Source: an uncultured Bacteroidota bacterium (GTDB lineage Bacteria; Bacteroidota; Bacteroidia; Flavobacteriales; Flavobacteriaceae). Taken from it: 43,077 nt of DNA. The stretch covers positions 1 to 43,077 of the forward strand of contig CABYMF010000010.1 in assembly GCA_902519955.1 (NCBI GenBank), written 5' to 3'. A program made the translations under genes and the position numbers. Under the pieces are notes generated by a model. That model ran no database searches. It had not been told where the DNA came from and was given only the letters and a program-made list of their open reading frames with translations. This document shows, in pieces, positions 28,045 through 37,691 of the stretch; the stretch's first letter is position 1; each line of letters starts with the position of its first letter.

Positions 28045-31000
28045 TTATTTATTCTTATTTATTAGCCAATCATAGCTATTATTAAAAACTTTTATCCATG
28101 GTGAATATTTATCATTTCTTTCTTCAGGATAAAAAGCCCAATTATGAGGATGAATTGATCTTTCAATGTGAGGCATCATTACAAGATGTCTTCCATCATC
28201 TGATACCATCATTGCTGTATTGAATTTAGACCCATTGGGATTTGCTGGATAAGAATCATATGAGTATTTAGCTGCTATGGAATATCTATCTTCTGAATAT
28301 GGTAAATCAAATTTACCTTCTCCATGAGCAGACCAGACTCCTAATCTTGACCCTTCGAGACCATTTAACATTATCGAAGGAGATGGAACTATATCTACAG
28401 TTGAAAATATACATTCAAATTTATTTGAATCATTATGTTTCATCTTGGGCTTATTTGAATGATCTTTGTTGATTAATCCAAGTTCTATGAATAATTGACA
28501 GCCATTACAAACTCCTAATGAAATTGTATCTTCTCTTTCAAAAAAGCTTGTAATTGCATTTTTTGCTTGAGGATTATGAATAAACGATCCTGCCCATCCC
28601 TTTGCTGAACCAAGGACATCTGAATTTGAGAAACCACCAACCGCAACAAGGAGTTGGACATCCTTGAGATCTTCTCTTCCAGATATAATATCTGTCATAT
28701 GAATATCTTTAACATTAAATCCAGCTAGAGACATCATATAAGCCATCTCTCTTTCAGAATTACTTCCTTTTTCTCTAATTACTGCTGCATTAATCTCATT
28801 CTTTTTAATATCAGGATTTACATTTAATTTAAGTTCTTTTGGAAATATAAAATTAAGTGGTTGTTGTTTATAATTTTCAAACCTTTCAACCCCTTTATTA
28901 TTTTTTGTCTGAATTTTATCAAAATCTCTAGATGTGCTGAACCAAACATCTCGATATTTATCAATGTTAAAAGAAAAATCACTTTCGAAGTTTTTAATAT
29001 TTAGTAACCCATCTTTGTTTATTCTTCCAATCTTAAAACAACTAACACCTAATCTAGAAAAGTCATTGTTTAGATCTGATTCAGATTGTATTATAAGTCC
29101 AGCGTTTTCAGAGAAAAATAATTTAACAGTGTCACTGCATCCAATTTCAGTTAGATCAATGTCCATTCCGATTTTATCAGAAGAAAAGCATAATTCAAGT
29201 AAAGTTGTAACCATTCCTCCAGATGATATATCATGACCAGACTTTATTTTATTGGCTCTTATTAAATCCTGAACTAAATCAAATGCATCTTTAAATTTTT
29301 TTGAATCATTAATTGTTGGGGCATTAGTTCCAATTTTATTTTGTGTTTGCGCAAAAGATGATCCTCCAAGCTTTAATTCATCAAAAGACATATCAATATA
29401 ATAGATATCACCAATATTTTTATTCAGAACAGGTTTAACAACTTTTCTTACATCTTCACAATGACCTGAGGCAGATATTATAACAGTACCTGGAGATTTG
29501 ACTTTTATACTATCATATTTCTGGACCATTGATAATGAATCTTTACCAGTTGGAATGTTAATGCCAAGTTCAATGGCAAATCTTGAGCATGCACTTACAG
29601 CATCATATAGTCTAGAATCTTCTCCTTCGTTTCCACATGGCCACATCCAATTTGCTGATAATGATATAGACTTAATTCCATCTACAAGAGGAGCCCAAAT
29701 AATATTGGTTAAGGATTCTCCTATTGAATTAATACTCCCAATTGATGGATTAATGAGTCCTGTGATAGGGGAGTGACCAATTGATGTTGCAACTCCATTA
29801 TAATTGTCATAATCCAAGGATACTACACCACAATTTGATAAAGGCAACTGAATTTCACCAACAGTTTGTTGTTGAGCTATTCTTCCAGTTACACATCTGT
29901 CAACTTTATTTGTTAACCAGTCCTTACATGCTACTGATTCCAGTGACAAAACACCTTCAACATAATCATAAATATTTTCAGCGTAATAACTTATTTCGGA
30001 ATATTCGGTAATTTTTGTTGTATCAGAAATAATTTTTTTTGGAGCATCTCCAAATAAACTATCAATTTTAAGATCTATTGTTTCAATATTATTTTTTCTA
30101 TCAAACACCTTAAATTTATTATCACCAGTAACCTTTCCAACTCTGTAGATTGGTGCTCTTTCTCTTTCTGCAATATTCTTAACTATTTCATAATCTTCTT
30201 CTCTAATAATAATCCCTATTCTTTCTTGAGATTCATTCCCTATTAATTCTTTATATGACAGAGAAGGATCACCGATAGGTAAGGAATCTAAGTATATTTC
30301 TCCACCTGTGTCCTCAACTAATTCTGAAAAACAATTTAAGTGACCACCTGCTCCATGATCGTGAATAGATACAATCGGATTCTCGTCCATTTCAAATAAT
30401 GATCTAATTGTATTTGTAACTCTTTTCTGCATTTCTGGATTTGATCTTTGCACAGCGTTCAGCTCTATTGAGTTATCATAACTTCCGGTATCAGTTGACG
30501 AAACTGATGCTCCACCCATACCAATTCTGTAGTTATCACCTCCAAGAAGAACAATTATATCACCTTTTTTAGGTTTTCCTTTCATTGATTGACTAAGCTC
30601 ACCATATCCAACTCCACCAGCAAGCATTATCACTTTATCATATGAGTGGATCTCATCTCCTTCTTTGTGTTCAAACGTAAATAATGATCCAACTATTAGA
30701 GGTTGTCCAAAGCAGTTTCCAAAATCAGAAGCACCGTTGGATGCCTTAATTAAAATATCTGAGGGTGTTTGATACTTCCAATTTCTTTTTTTAATATTTT
30801 TTTCCCAAATCTTTTTGTTATTTAATCTTGAGTAAGGAGTCATATAAACAGCAGACCCAATCAATGGTAATGAGCCAGTACCTCCTGCAGCTCTGTCTCT
30901 TATTTCGCCTCCAGAACCAGTAGCCGCTCCATTGTATGGCTCAACAGTTGTTGGAAAATTATGAGTCTCAGCTTTTAAGGAGATTATACTTTCGATTTCT

Positions 31001-31701
31001 TTCTTTATGAAATAACTTGACTTATCAGCTTTTCTTGGCTGAAATTGAGTTATCCTAGGCCCATTTATAAATGCAACATTATCAGAATATGCTGAAACAA
31101 TAAAATTCTTATTTTTTTTGGAGGTTAATTTAATTAAGTCAAATAAACTCTCATTTTTCTCCTCACCATCAATAATAAATTTCCCATTAAATATTTTATG
31201 TCTACAGTGTTCGGAATTGACTTGAGAAAATCCATATACCTCTGAGTCTGATAACTTTCTTCCAAGTTTTTTTGATAAATCTTCTAAATACGAAATTTCA
31301 AAATCATCTAGAGCTAGTCCTTGTTCATCATTATACTCAGAAATATTTTTTATAAACTGTATTTTGTCAGAAACTGTATTATTATAAAATATATGTTGAT
31401 TAAGATTCTCATACTTCTGATTAATCATCTTATCAAATTTCTCAGATATTTCATGGTTAATAAAAACCTCAATACGATTAATATCTTTAATACCCATGTT
31501 TCTTGTAATCTCAACAGCATTAGTGCTCCATGGAGTAATCATAGAGGATTTAGGACCAATAAATTTTTCTGATATTTCTTTTAACTCTATAAAGTCTGAT
31601 TCAAGAACCCAGGAAAGTTTTTTTATATCTTCAAATGATAATTCTTCTGAAACCTTAACTACAAAAACTTTTAATTTTGGATCACCAAAAAATAATATCA
31701 T
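28045..31701 (-). CDS. purL: Phosphoribosylformylglycinamidine synthase, large single-chain form
   Basis: Fourth step of purine synthesis: converts FGAR and glutamine to FGAM with ATP. The 1218-residue protein is the fused type, comparable to the ~1295-residue E. coli enzyme. The linker and synthetase halves show GFSQVNSEHCRHKIFNG (180-196), KAETHNFPTTVEPYNGAATGSGGEIRD near 245-270, and HDHGAGGHLNCFSELVED. The C-terminal class I amidotransferase domain carries Cys1065 in LGVCNGCQL, HGEGKFDLP and MPHIERSIHPHNW. It is downstream of the ABC exporter (37-base gap) and may share its transcript. FolD, CarA, CarB and PurB in the same window also serve nucleotide synthesis. Confidence 0.98.
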   Translation of the reverse strand: MILFFGDPKLKVFVVKVSEELSFEDIKKLSWVLESDFIELKEISEKFIGPKSSMITPWSTNAVEITRNMGIKDINRIEVFINHEISEKFDKMINQKYENLNQHIFYNNTVSDKIQFIKNISEYNDEQGLALDDFEISYLEDLSKKLGRKLSDSEVYGFSQVNSEHCRHKIFNGKFIIDGEEKNESLFDLIKLTSKKNKNFIVSAYSDNVAFINGPRITQFQPRKADKSSYFIKKEIESIISLKAETHNFPTTVEPYNGAATGSGGEIRDRAAGGTGSLPLIGSAVYMTPYSRLNNKKIWEKNIKKRNWKYQTPSDILIKASNGASDFGNCFGQPLIVGSLFTFEHKEGDEIHSYDKVIMLAGGVGYGELSQSMKGKPKKGDIIVLLGGDNYRIGMGGASVSSTDTGSYDNSIELNAVQRSNPEMQKRVTNTIRSLFEMDENPIVSIHDHGAGGHLNCFSELVEDTGGEIYLDSLPIGDPSLSYKELIGNESQERIGIIIREEDYEIVKNIAERERAPIYRVGKVTGDNKFKVFDRKNNIETIDLKIDSLFGDAPKKIISDTTKITEYSEISYYAENIYDYVEGVLSLESVACKDWLTNKVDRCVTGRIAQQQTVGEIQLPLSNCGVVSLDYDNYNGVATSIGHSPITGLINPSIGSINSIGESLTNIIWAPLVDGIKSISLSANWMWPCGNEGEDSRLYDAVSACSRFAIELGINIPTGKDSLSMVQKYDSIKVKSPGTVIISASGHCEDVRKVVKPVLNKNIGDIYYIDMSFDELKLGGSSFAQTQNKIGTNAPTINDSKKFKDAFDLVQDLIRANKIKSGHDISSGGMVTTLLELCFSSDKIGMDIDLTEIGCSDTVKLFFSENAGLIIQSESDLNNDFSRLGVSCFKIGRINKDGLLNIKNFESDFSFNIDKYRDVWFSTSRDFDKIQTKNNKGVERFENYKQQPLNFIFPKELKLNVNPDIKKNEINAAVIREKGSNSEREMAYMMSLAGFNVKDIHMTDIISGREDLKDVQLLVAVGGFSNSDVLGSAKGWAGSFIHNPQAKNAITSFFEREDTISLGVCNGCQLFIELGLINKDHSNKPKMKHNDSNKFECIFSTVDIVPSPSIMLNGLEGSRLGVWSAHGEGKFDLPYSEDRYSIAAKYSYDSYPANPNGSKFNTAMMVSDDGRHLVMMPHIERSIHPHNWAFYPEERNDKYSPWIKVFNNSYDWLINKNK

Positions 31702-31738
31702 TACAGAATATTAAGCTGTAAATTTAATTGATTTAGAT

Positions 31739-33556
31739 TTAGATTTGTAGCTCATTCATATTTTTATATAAAGAATTTGAGTTGATAAGTTCATCATGGG
31801 TACCTTGCGCAACTATCCTACCTTTATCAATAAGAATAATTTTATCACACTTCTTAATTGTTGAAAACTTATGGGCAATAATTAGTGAGGTTTTACCATA
31901 CATAAGTTTATCTATTGCATCCTGAATTTTCTTTTCTGATTCGCTGTCTAATGATGAAGTGGCTTCATCTAAAATTAATATAGATGGGCTTTTTAGCATT
32001 GCCCTAGCAATTGTAAGTCTTTGTTTCTGTCCACCAGATAGTTTATTACCATAATCTCCAATTACAGTATCATAACCATTTAATTGGTCTTTAATAAAAT
32101 CATGTGCATTCGCTTCTTTGGCAGCATTAATAATATCTTCTTTCTCTGATTCTAAATTTCCAATTTTAATATTATTAAATATAGTATCATTAAATAGAAT
32201 TGATTCTTGAGTTACAATTGATATGTTCTTATATAATGACTCTCTTTTTATATCAGTTATGTTAATTCCATCAATTATGATATTCCCAGAATTTGCATTA
32301 AAGAAACCATTAAGAAGATTTGCTATTGTTGTTTTACCACTACCTGATGATCCAACTAAAGCAATACTTTCACCCTTATTTATAGTAAAGCTTAACTTGT
32401 CTATAATTTTAGATTCACCATAACTGAATTCCAAATCGTTAAAGCTTATCTTATCTTTAAACTCGTTCATATTAATACTTCTTCCTTGATCATTTATTTC
32501 TTTACTGTATTCAATAATTTCAAAAACCCTTTCAGCTGCAGCATTACCCTTTTTTATACTGTAAAAAGATTTACTTAGATTTTTAGCAGGAGTCAATATG
32601 TTGTAGGCTAATCCCATAAAAACTATGAAAGTTGTCCCAGAAATTGATGCGTTGATAAGTACCATTTTTCCACCAAACCATAATAGAACTCCAATAACTA
32701 ATATACCCATAAACTCACTAAAAGGGCCAGCTAGATTTTTTCTATTTACTACTTTATTAGAATACCTAAACAGTAAATTATTTATTTTGTCAAATTTTTT
32801 CAAAAAGAAAGATTCTGATATAAATGACTTTATAACTTTTTGACCACTTATTGTCTCATCTATTATTGAGAGAAAGTTGCTTTGTTGTAGTTGTACCTCT
32901 TTAGAATCTTTTCTTAATTTTTTTCCAATTATTGATATAACAAACCCAGAAATAGGAATAAATAATATTACAAAGAATGTTAGAGAAGGACTTATGGTAA
33001 ACATTACAATAAGTGTAAATAAGATAGTTAATGGTTCTCTAACCATCAATTCTAATATTGACAAATATGATGTTTGAATTTCAAGTATATCAGCAGTAAT
33101 TCTTGACATCAAGTCACCTTTTTTCTTATTAAGAAAATATGAAATTGGCATCAGTAAAACTTTTGAGTAAAGATTTTCTCTTAATTTTTTTAATAGACCA
33201 TTCTTTACAAATGTAATGTTGTAGAGCGCTAGATAATTAAAAATATTTTTCATAAGAAAAAAGAAAATAACAATGCTTACAACTGTAATAAGTGTTGATG
33301 AAATATCTGTTTCTAATTGTTTTGAAATATAATAATTGAAATAATTCTCTGCATATTCTCTAATATCGCTTATACCTGAATACTCTGGTTCGATATAAAC
33401 TTTTTTTGTTTGCTTAAAGAGTACATCAAGCATAGGAATGAAAGAAACAAATGCTAAGGCACTAAAAATTGCATAAAGAATATTGAAAATAATATTAAGT
33501 ACTGCAAAGTATGAGTAATCAAGGCCATATTTAAGTACTCTTGTAAAATAATTCAT
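31739..33556 (-). CDS. MsbA-type ABC exporter (fused membrane and ATPase domains)
   Basis: A half-transporter of the lipid A/peptide/drug exporter class, acting as a homodimer in the inner membrane. The 605-residue protein has six TM segments in the first 330 residues and an ATPase domain from about 368: Walker A GSSGSGKT (402-409), Q-loop near 450 (VTQES), signature LSGGQ (506-510), Walker B ILILDE (526-531) and switch His in IAHKFST. The stop of the upstream GT2 gene abuts its start with no spare base, and with DUF4199 they form one operon. Lipopolysaccharide or lipid flipping is plausible given the glycosyltransferase, but the substrate is not visible in the sequence. Confidence 0.93.
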   Translation of the reverse strand: MNYFTRVLKYGLDYSYFAVLNIIFNILYAIFSALAFVSFIPMLDVLFKQTKKVYIEPEYSGISDIREYAENYFNYYISKQLETDISSTLITVVSIVIFFFLMKNIFNYLALYNITFVKNGLLKKLRENLYSKVLLMPISYFLNKKKGDLMSRITADILEIQTSYLSILELMVREPLTILFTLIVMFTISPSLTFFVILFIPISGFVISIIGKKLRKDSKEVQLQQSNFLSIIDETISGQKVIKSFISESFFLKKFDKINNLLFRYSNKVVNRKNLAGPFSEFMGILVIGVLLWFGGKMVLINASISGTTFIVFMGLAYNILTPAKNLSKSFYSIKKGNAAAERVFEIIEYSKEINDQGRSINMNEFKDKISFNDLEFSYGESKIIDKLSFTINKGESIALVGSSGSGKTTIANLLNGFFNANSGNIIIDGINITDIKRESLYKNISIVTQESILFNDTIFNNIKIGNLESEKEDIINAAKEANAHDFIKDQLNGYDTVIGDYGNKLSGGQKQRLTIARAMLKSPSILILDEATSSLDSESEKKIQDAIDKLMYGKTSLIIAHKFSTIKKCDKIILIDKGRIVAQGTHDELINSNSLYKNMNELQI

Positions 33557-34501
33557 TTAAAAAGTTTTATTTTTTATTGAATACTTGTCTTGATTTAGAT
33601 TGAACTTTAGGATTAATTCAGCTATAAACCCTGCAATAAAAAATTGTGCACCTAAAATCATTGTTGTTAAGGCAACATAGAATTCAGGTCTAGTTGTGAT
33701 CAGTCTAGAACTGGTGTCTATAAATAATTTGTTATAACCAAGATATAATGTAAACAAAATACCTATAACAATCATTATTGTGCCAATTAAACCAAAAAAA
33801 TGCATTGGTCTTCTTCCAAATTTATTTGTAAACCATAAGGTTGTTATATCTAAAAACCCTCTAATAAACCTCTCATTTCCAAATTTACTTGTTCCATACT
33901 TTCTGGGCTGATGTTTAACTATGTGTTCCCCGATTTTATTGAACCCATCATTTTTTGCAAGGATAGGAATAAATCTATGCATGTCAGCATATAAATCAAT
34001 CGATTTAATTACTTCTCTTTTATAAACCTTTATTCCACAATTAAAATCATGAAGTTTTATACCTGAAAAAACCCTTGCAACCATATTGAAAAATAAGGAT
34101 GGAATTTTTTTTAAAAAATATGAATCATATCTTTTCTTTTTCCAACCTGAAATCATATCGAGATTATTATTGATTAGTTTATCAATCATAACAGGAATTT
34201 CCTCAGGTGAATCTTGAAGATCAGCATCAAGAGTTGCAACATACTTACCTTCACACTCATCAAATCCAACTCTTAATGCTTGAGATTTTCCATAATTTCT
34301 ATTAAATGAGATACCCTTAACATTGTTGTCTCTATTTGCAATTTCCTCAATAATTTTCCATGATCTATCATAGCTACCATCGTCAATATAAATTATCTCA
34401 TAAGAAAAGCGATTATCAATAAAAGATCTATTAATCCATTCGTTGAGTTCTTCTAAAGACTCAGATTCATTATAGAGTGGTATTACAATTGAAACATCCA
34501 T
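33557..34501 (-). CDS. GT2 glycosyltransferase, polyprenyl-phosphate sugar type
   Basis: A 314-residue family 2 glycosyltransferase like DPM1/GtrB, which moves a sugar from a nucleotide donor to a polyprenyl phosphate at the inner membrane. The N-terminal GT-A domain shows MDVSIVIPLYNE, YIDDGSYD (38-45) and the metal-binding DADLQD at 92-97. Two TM helices follow at about 234-256 and 276-302, typical of the GtrB group. It is the middle gene of a minus-strand operon between DUF4199 (7-base gap) and the ABC exporter. The sugar cannot be predicted. Confidence 0.93.
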   Translation of the reverse strand: MDVSIVIPLYNESESLEELNEWINRSFIDNRFSYEIIYIDDGSYDRSWKIIEEIANRDNNVKGISFNRNYGKSQALRVGFDECEGKYVATLDADLQDSPEEIPVMIDKLINNNLDMISGWKKKRYDSYFLKKIPSLFFNMVARVFSGIKLHDFNCGIKVYKREVIKSIDLYADMHRFIPILAKNDGFNKIGEHIVKHQPRKYGTSKFGNERFIRGFLDITTLWFTNKFGRRPMHFFGLIGTIMIVIGILFTLYLGYNKLFIDTSSRLITTRPEFYVALTTMILGAQFFIAGFIAELILKFNLNQDKYSIKNKTF

Positions 34502-34508
34502 AGGCTAT

Positions 34509-35033
34509 TTAAGCTGGCCTATTTTTTTTGACTGCTAATCCTGTTAATAATGATATAAGTCCACCAAAAAATAATGACACAGCCATTCCAATTGACGAGG
34601 AAATAAGTGGATTTGCAAAGAATTCAAATGCACCTTCCATAGCCTCTACTATTTCATCCCCAATCTCGGGATTCTGTTGAATTGCTTGCTCTATAGCATA
34701 ATCCATAGCCTTAGTCATAGTATCTGGGTCTAAAACATATCCTTGAAATATTCCGTATGCAATACCAATTGCTGATCCAAGGGCAGTAATTCCAATACCT
34801 ACTTTCATTCCTTCACCTAAATTTATAAAACCATCATTCATCTTTTTGAAAGCTAATTGCCCAAAAACAATAGATCCAGCCATAATCAATAACCCTGTCC
34901 ATTGTTGAATTGAAGAATTTTGATAATGCATATCCATTAAAAATAGCATTAGTGTGAATGCGATAGTGAGTCCACCCATAATTAAACCATAGTTTAATAC
35001 TGTAGACTTAATAGTTCCCTCAGATTTTAACAT
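34509..35033 (-). CDS. DUF4199 membrane protein
   Basis: A 174-residue membrane protein of DUF4199, a family widespread in Bacteroidetes with no known function. Hydrophobic segments lie at about 15-32, 43-60, 76-97 and 142-167. The loop between the third and fourth is acidic and helical (TMTKAMDYAIEQAIQQNPEIGDEIVEAMEG). It is the first gene of the operon with the GT2 glycosyltransferase and ABC exporter, and is divergent from rpmE across a 90-base spacer. Confidence 0.9.
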   Translation of the reverse strand: MLKSEGTIKSTVLNYGLIMGGLTIAFTLMLFLMDMHYQNSSIQQWTGLLIMAGSIVFGQLAFKKMNDGFINLGEGMKVGIGITALGSAIGIAYGIFQGYVLDPDTMTKAMDYAIEQAIQQNPEIGDEIVEAMEGAFEFFANPLISSSIGMAVSLFFGGLISLLTGLAVKKNRPA

Positions 35034-35100
35034 TTTGTTTTTATTAAATTGTTCAAGTAAAATTAAGCAATTATAATGATAGGATATATGAAAAAAATTT

Positions 35101-35108
35101 TAAATTTG
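35101..35108 (+). promoter_or_regulatory. Possible -7 box of the L31 (rpmE) promoter
   Basis: TAAATTTG, followed by CACTC, exactly matches TAnnTTTG and lies 15 bases before the rpmE ATG in the spacer divergent from the DUF4199 gene. No convincing TTG was seen about 20 bases upstream. Confidence 0.5.
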
Positions 35109-35123
35109 CACTCACTTTAAACT

Positions 35124-35459
35124 ATGAAGAGTAATACACATCCTGAAAACTATAGACTTGTTGCATTTAAAGATATGTCAAATAATGACGTATTTATTAC
35201 AAAGTCTACAGTTGAAACAAAGGAAACTATGAAAGTAGATGGTGTAGAATATCCTCTTTTTAAGCTTGAAATATCAAGAACCTCTCATCCATATTACACT
35301 GGTAAATCTAAACTTGTAGATACCGCAGGTAGAGTTGATAAGTTTAGAAATAAATATGCTAACTTCAATCAAGCACCTGCTGCTGATGAGGCACCTACTG
35401 CTGATGAGGCACCTGCTGCTGATGAGGCACCTGCTGCTGAAGATTCTGATCCCTCATAG
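35124..35459 (+). CDS. rpmE: 50S ribosomal protein L31, type B, with repetitive acidic tail
   Basis: L31 bridges the subunit heads. This is the zinc-free type [25 protein letters not shown], then [38 protein letters not shown], with no Cys at all. The body is about 80 residues. A further ~30-residue tail, rich in Ala, Pro, Asp and Glu, is built on tandem APAADE-type units and ends AAEDSDPS. The tail is acidic, unusual for a ribosomal protein, and probably disordered. It has its own likely promoter. The gene for MtaB follows 15 bases after its stop. Confidence 0.96.
   Translation: MKSNTHPENYRLVAFKDMSNNDVFITKSTVETKETMKVDGVEYPLFKLEISRTSHPYYTGKSKLVDTAGRVDKFRNKYANFNQAPAADEAPTADEAPAADEAPAAEDSDPS
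35373..35441 (+). repeat. 18-bp tandem repeat in the rpmE 3' end
   Basis: Three complete 18-base units (35373-35390, 35391-35408, 35409-35426) and a partial fourth of 15 bases, unit sequence GCACCTGCTGCTGATGAG with one variant base in the second copy (ACT for GCT). They encode Ala-Pro-Ala-Ala-Asp-Glu in frame, so copy number can change without a frameshift. Confidence 0.95.
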
Positions 35460-35474
35460 ATAATATTTAAAGTT

Positions 35475-36803
35475 TTGTCCTCTAGCCTAGTATCGTCAGA
35501 AGTAAAAAGAAATATTTCTACAATTGCATTTCATACACTTGGATGTAAATTAAATTTTTCTGAGTCCTCATACATTTCAAAATCTCTTCAGGAAAATGAT
35601 TATAATATTGTCAATTTTAACGAATTTGCTGATGCATACATTATAAACACTTGCTCGGTTACTGATAATGCTGATAAAAAATTTAAATATTTTGTTAAGC
35701 AAGCTCAAAAAATTAATCCAGATGCCTTTATTGCAGCCATTGGATGTTATGCTCAATTAAAACCTAAAGAGCTCTTGTCATTAGATGGTGTTGATTTAGT
35801 TCTAGGTGCAGCAGACAAATTCAATCTTCTAGAATATTTAAAAAATATAGATAGCGATTATTCAAATAAAGTTCATTCATGTAACATTAATGAAGTAAAC
35901 TTTTTTAAAGAAAGTTATTCTTTAAATCATCGAACTAGGGCATTTTTAAAAGTTCAAGATGGATGTGACTATAAGTGCAGTTTTTGTACTATTCCACTAG
36001 CAAGAGGTAAGTCAAGAAGTAATTCCATATCAAATGTCATAGAAAATGTCTATAAAATTGCAAGTCAAAATATTAAAGAGATTGTCTTGACTGGAATTAA
36101 TCTTGGGGATTTTGGAAAAACTGAAAATACAGAATTAAACTATAATTTTTTTGATTTAATAAAAAAGTTAGATAGTCTTGATCTAGACATAAGATTTAGA
36201 GTATCTTCAATTGAACCAAATTTGCTTAGCGATGAGATTATAAATTTTATTTCTTCAAGTAAAAAATTTGTTCATCATTTCCATATTCCACTTCAAAGTG
36301 GAAGTGATCGTATTCTCAGATTAATGAGAAGAAGATATGACACTGAATTATATAGAAGCAGAATTGAAAAAATAAATAAGCTAATGCCCGATGCATGCAT
36401 TGGCGTTGATATTATCGTGGGCTTCCCAGGAGAAGATGATGATCTATTTCTTGAGAGTATGACTTTCTTGGAGAATCTAAACGTCTCTTATCTTCATGTA
36501 TTTACATATTCTGAGAGAGATAATACTTATGCAATTTCTTTGCCTGATTCTGTTGATGCTAATGTTAGAGCAAAAAGAAGTAAATTGTTGAGGCTTTTAT
36601 CAAGTAGGAAGAAAGCAACTTTCTATGAACGAAATATCGGTTCTATTCAAGATGTATTATTTGAGTCAGAAGAAAAAGATGGCTTTATTGAAGGCTTTTC
36701 ATCAAATTATGTTAGGTATAGAAGACCATGGCATCCAAATCTAATTGGAAAAATTGTTAAGTCAATGTTCATTGATATTGACTCTGAAGGGTTTGCAATA
36801 TAG
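35475..36803 (+). CDS. mtaB: tRNA t6A37 methylthiotransferase MtaB
   Basis: A radical SAM enzyme that adds a methylthio group to t6A at position 37 of tRNAs reading ANN codons. The 442-residue product has the N-terminal UPF0004 domain with Cys24 (HTLGCKLNFSES), Cys60 and Cys91 for the auxiliary Fe-S cluster, the radical SAM motif Cys164-x3-Cys168-x2-Cys171 (DGCDYKCSFC), and a C-terminal TRAM-like part. The LGCKLNFSES motif separates MtaB from MiaB and RimO. No ATG or GTG is near; TTG at 35475, 15 bases after the rpmE stop, is the best start. Probably co-transcribed with rpmE. Its stop lies 9 bases from that of the convergent GNAT-like gene. Confidence 0.94.
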   Translation: MSSSLVSSEVKRNISTIAFHTLGCKLNFSESSYISKSLQENDYNIVNFNEFADAYIINTCSVTDNADKKFKYFVKQAQKINPDAFIAAIGCYAQLKPKELLSLDGVDLVLGAADKFNLLEYLKNIDSDYSNKVHSCNINEVNFFKESYSLNHRTRAFLKVQDGCDYKCSFCTIPLARGKSRSNSISNVIENVYKIASQNIKEIVLTGINLGDFGKTENTELNYNFFDLIKKLDSLDLDIRFRVSSIEPNLLSDEIINFISSSKKFVHHFHIPLQSGSDRILRLMRRRYDTELYRSRIEKINKLMPDACIGVDIIVGFPGEDDDLFLESMTFLENLNVSYLHVFTYSERDNTYAISLPDSVDANVRAKRSKLLRLLSSRKKATFYERNIGSIQDVLFESEEKDGFIEGFSSNYVRYRRPWHPNLIGKIVKSMFIDIDSEGFAI

Positions 36804-36812
36804 ATTTAATTA

Positions 36813-37106
36813 TCAAAGCTTTATTCCAACTGGAAGAAGGTGCTTGAAAGCTTTATTTTTTCTAACAAAACCTGCAATTCTTGGCGAAGTTGGAACAACT
36901 CTAAGATTTTTGCTTTCGATAAACTCAAGTACTTTAATTATAAAATTTTCTTCAAAAGATTTATCGCTTACAGTGTCAGGGATGTAAATTTTTGTTAGAA
37001 AAATTTTTCTTTCTTGTTCAGCATATTCTATTCTTGCTAATGAGTCTGAAATCTTGACTTCAAATTGTCTTAAAAACTCATTATTTTCTAATATTATTTC
37101 GCTCAT
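36813..37106 (-). CDS. Small GNAT-like protein (YidJ/NATD1-like fold)
   Basis: A 97-residue protein resembling the small N-acetyltransferase family that includes YidJ and NATD1. The aligned parts are LARIEYAEQERKIFLTKIYIP (strand pair), the helix ENFIIKVLEFIES, and NLRVVPTSPRIAGFVRKNKAF, which matches the family's VxPxCPF...YIxxNP region. The Gly-rich acetyl-CoA loop (RGxG) is replaced by SDKSFEEN, so whether it binds CoA is doubtful. It is 61 bases downstream of the TPR-like gene on the same strand and convergent with mtaB. Confidence 0.75.
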   Translation of the reverse strand: MSEIILENNEFLRQFEVKISDSLARIEYAEQERKIFLTKIYIPDTVSDKSFEENFIIKVLEFIESKNLRVVPTSPRIAGFVRKNKAFKHLLPVGIKL

Positions 37107-37167
37107 AAATAAAAAAGCTGGACAGCAAAGATAAAAAAAAATCTATTTACGATAAAAAAACTTGATA

Positions 37168-37683
37168 TTAAATTCTTTTCATCTGTTCTTGCATCAGCTT
37201 TATCTGAGCAGTTAAGATATTGTGCTTATCATAATCCTTTGCTTCAGTCAAAAATGCTTGAGCTTCCCTTTTCCTTCTTTTCTGCATCATAATTCCAGCA
37301 AGACTCAATTTTGCCATTGCAATATCATGATTCATACTTAATCCAAGCTTTAATGATTCACGAAAATGCTTTTCAGCTATTGTTAGGTTTTTCTGTGACT
37401 GAATTAAACCGTGAAGGTAATAGAAGAAGCCTTGTTGCTTTCTAATTAATGCAGACTTTGGATTTTTAATTAATTTCAATATTTTCTCTGTTCTTTCAAA
37501 ATTTTGTTTTCTTAAACTTAAAAATGCAAATATTAAAACTTCATTTTTAAAATATAATATTACAAGTAAAATGGAAAGAATAATTAAAAATATTCCGTTA
37601 CCTATAAAAGTCTCAGTAATTTGATATATTCCATATGCAAGAATGAATATTGAAGCGATTAACTTTATAATTTTTGGTATCAT
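37168..37683 (-). CDS. Membrane-anchored protein with TPR-like helices
   Basis: A 171-residue protein with two hydrophobic helices at the N-terminus (about 5-22 and 28-46), then a helical region with TPR-like pattern: AFLSLRKQNFERTEKILKLI, GFFYYLHGLIQSQKNLTIAEKHFRESLKLG and AMAKLSLAGIMMQKRRKREAQAFLTEAK. Such proteins are common in Flavobacteriia, but I know of no function. It is divergent from rpmH across an 85-base spacer. Confidence 0.8.
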   Translation of the reverse strand: MIPKIIKLIASIFILAYGIYQITETFIGNGIFLIILSILLVILYFKNEVLIFAFLSLRKQNFERTEKILKLIKNPKSALIRKQQGFFYYLHGLIQSQKNLTIAEKHFRESLKLGLSMNHDIAMAKLSLAGIMMQKRRKREAQAFLTEAKDYDKHNILTAQIKLMQEQMKRI

Positions 37684-37691
37684 ATTTATTG

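Noticed and set aside
28934-30011. Plus-strand open frames of 76-100 codons inside purL
   Set aside because: They are antisense shadows of a fully conserved PurL sequence with no recognisable product.
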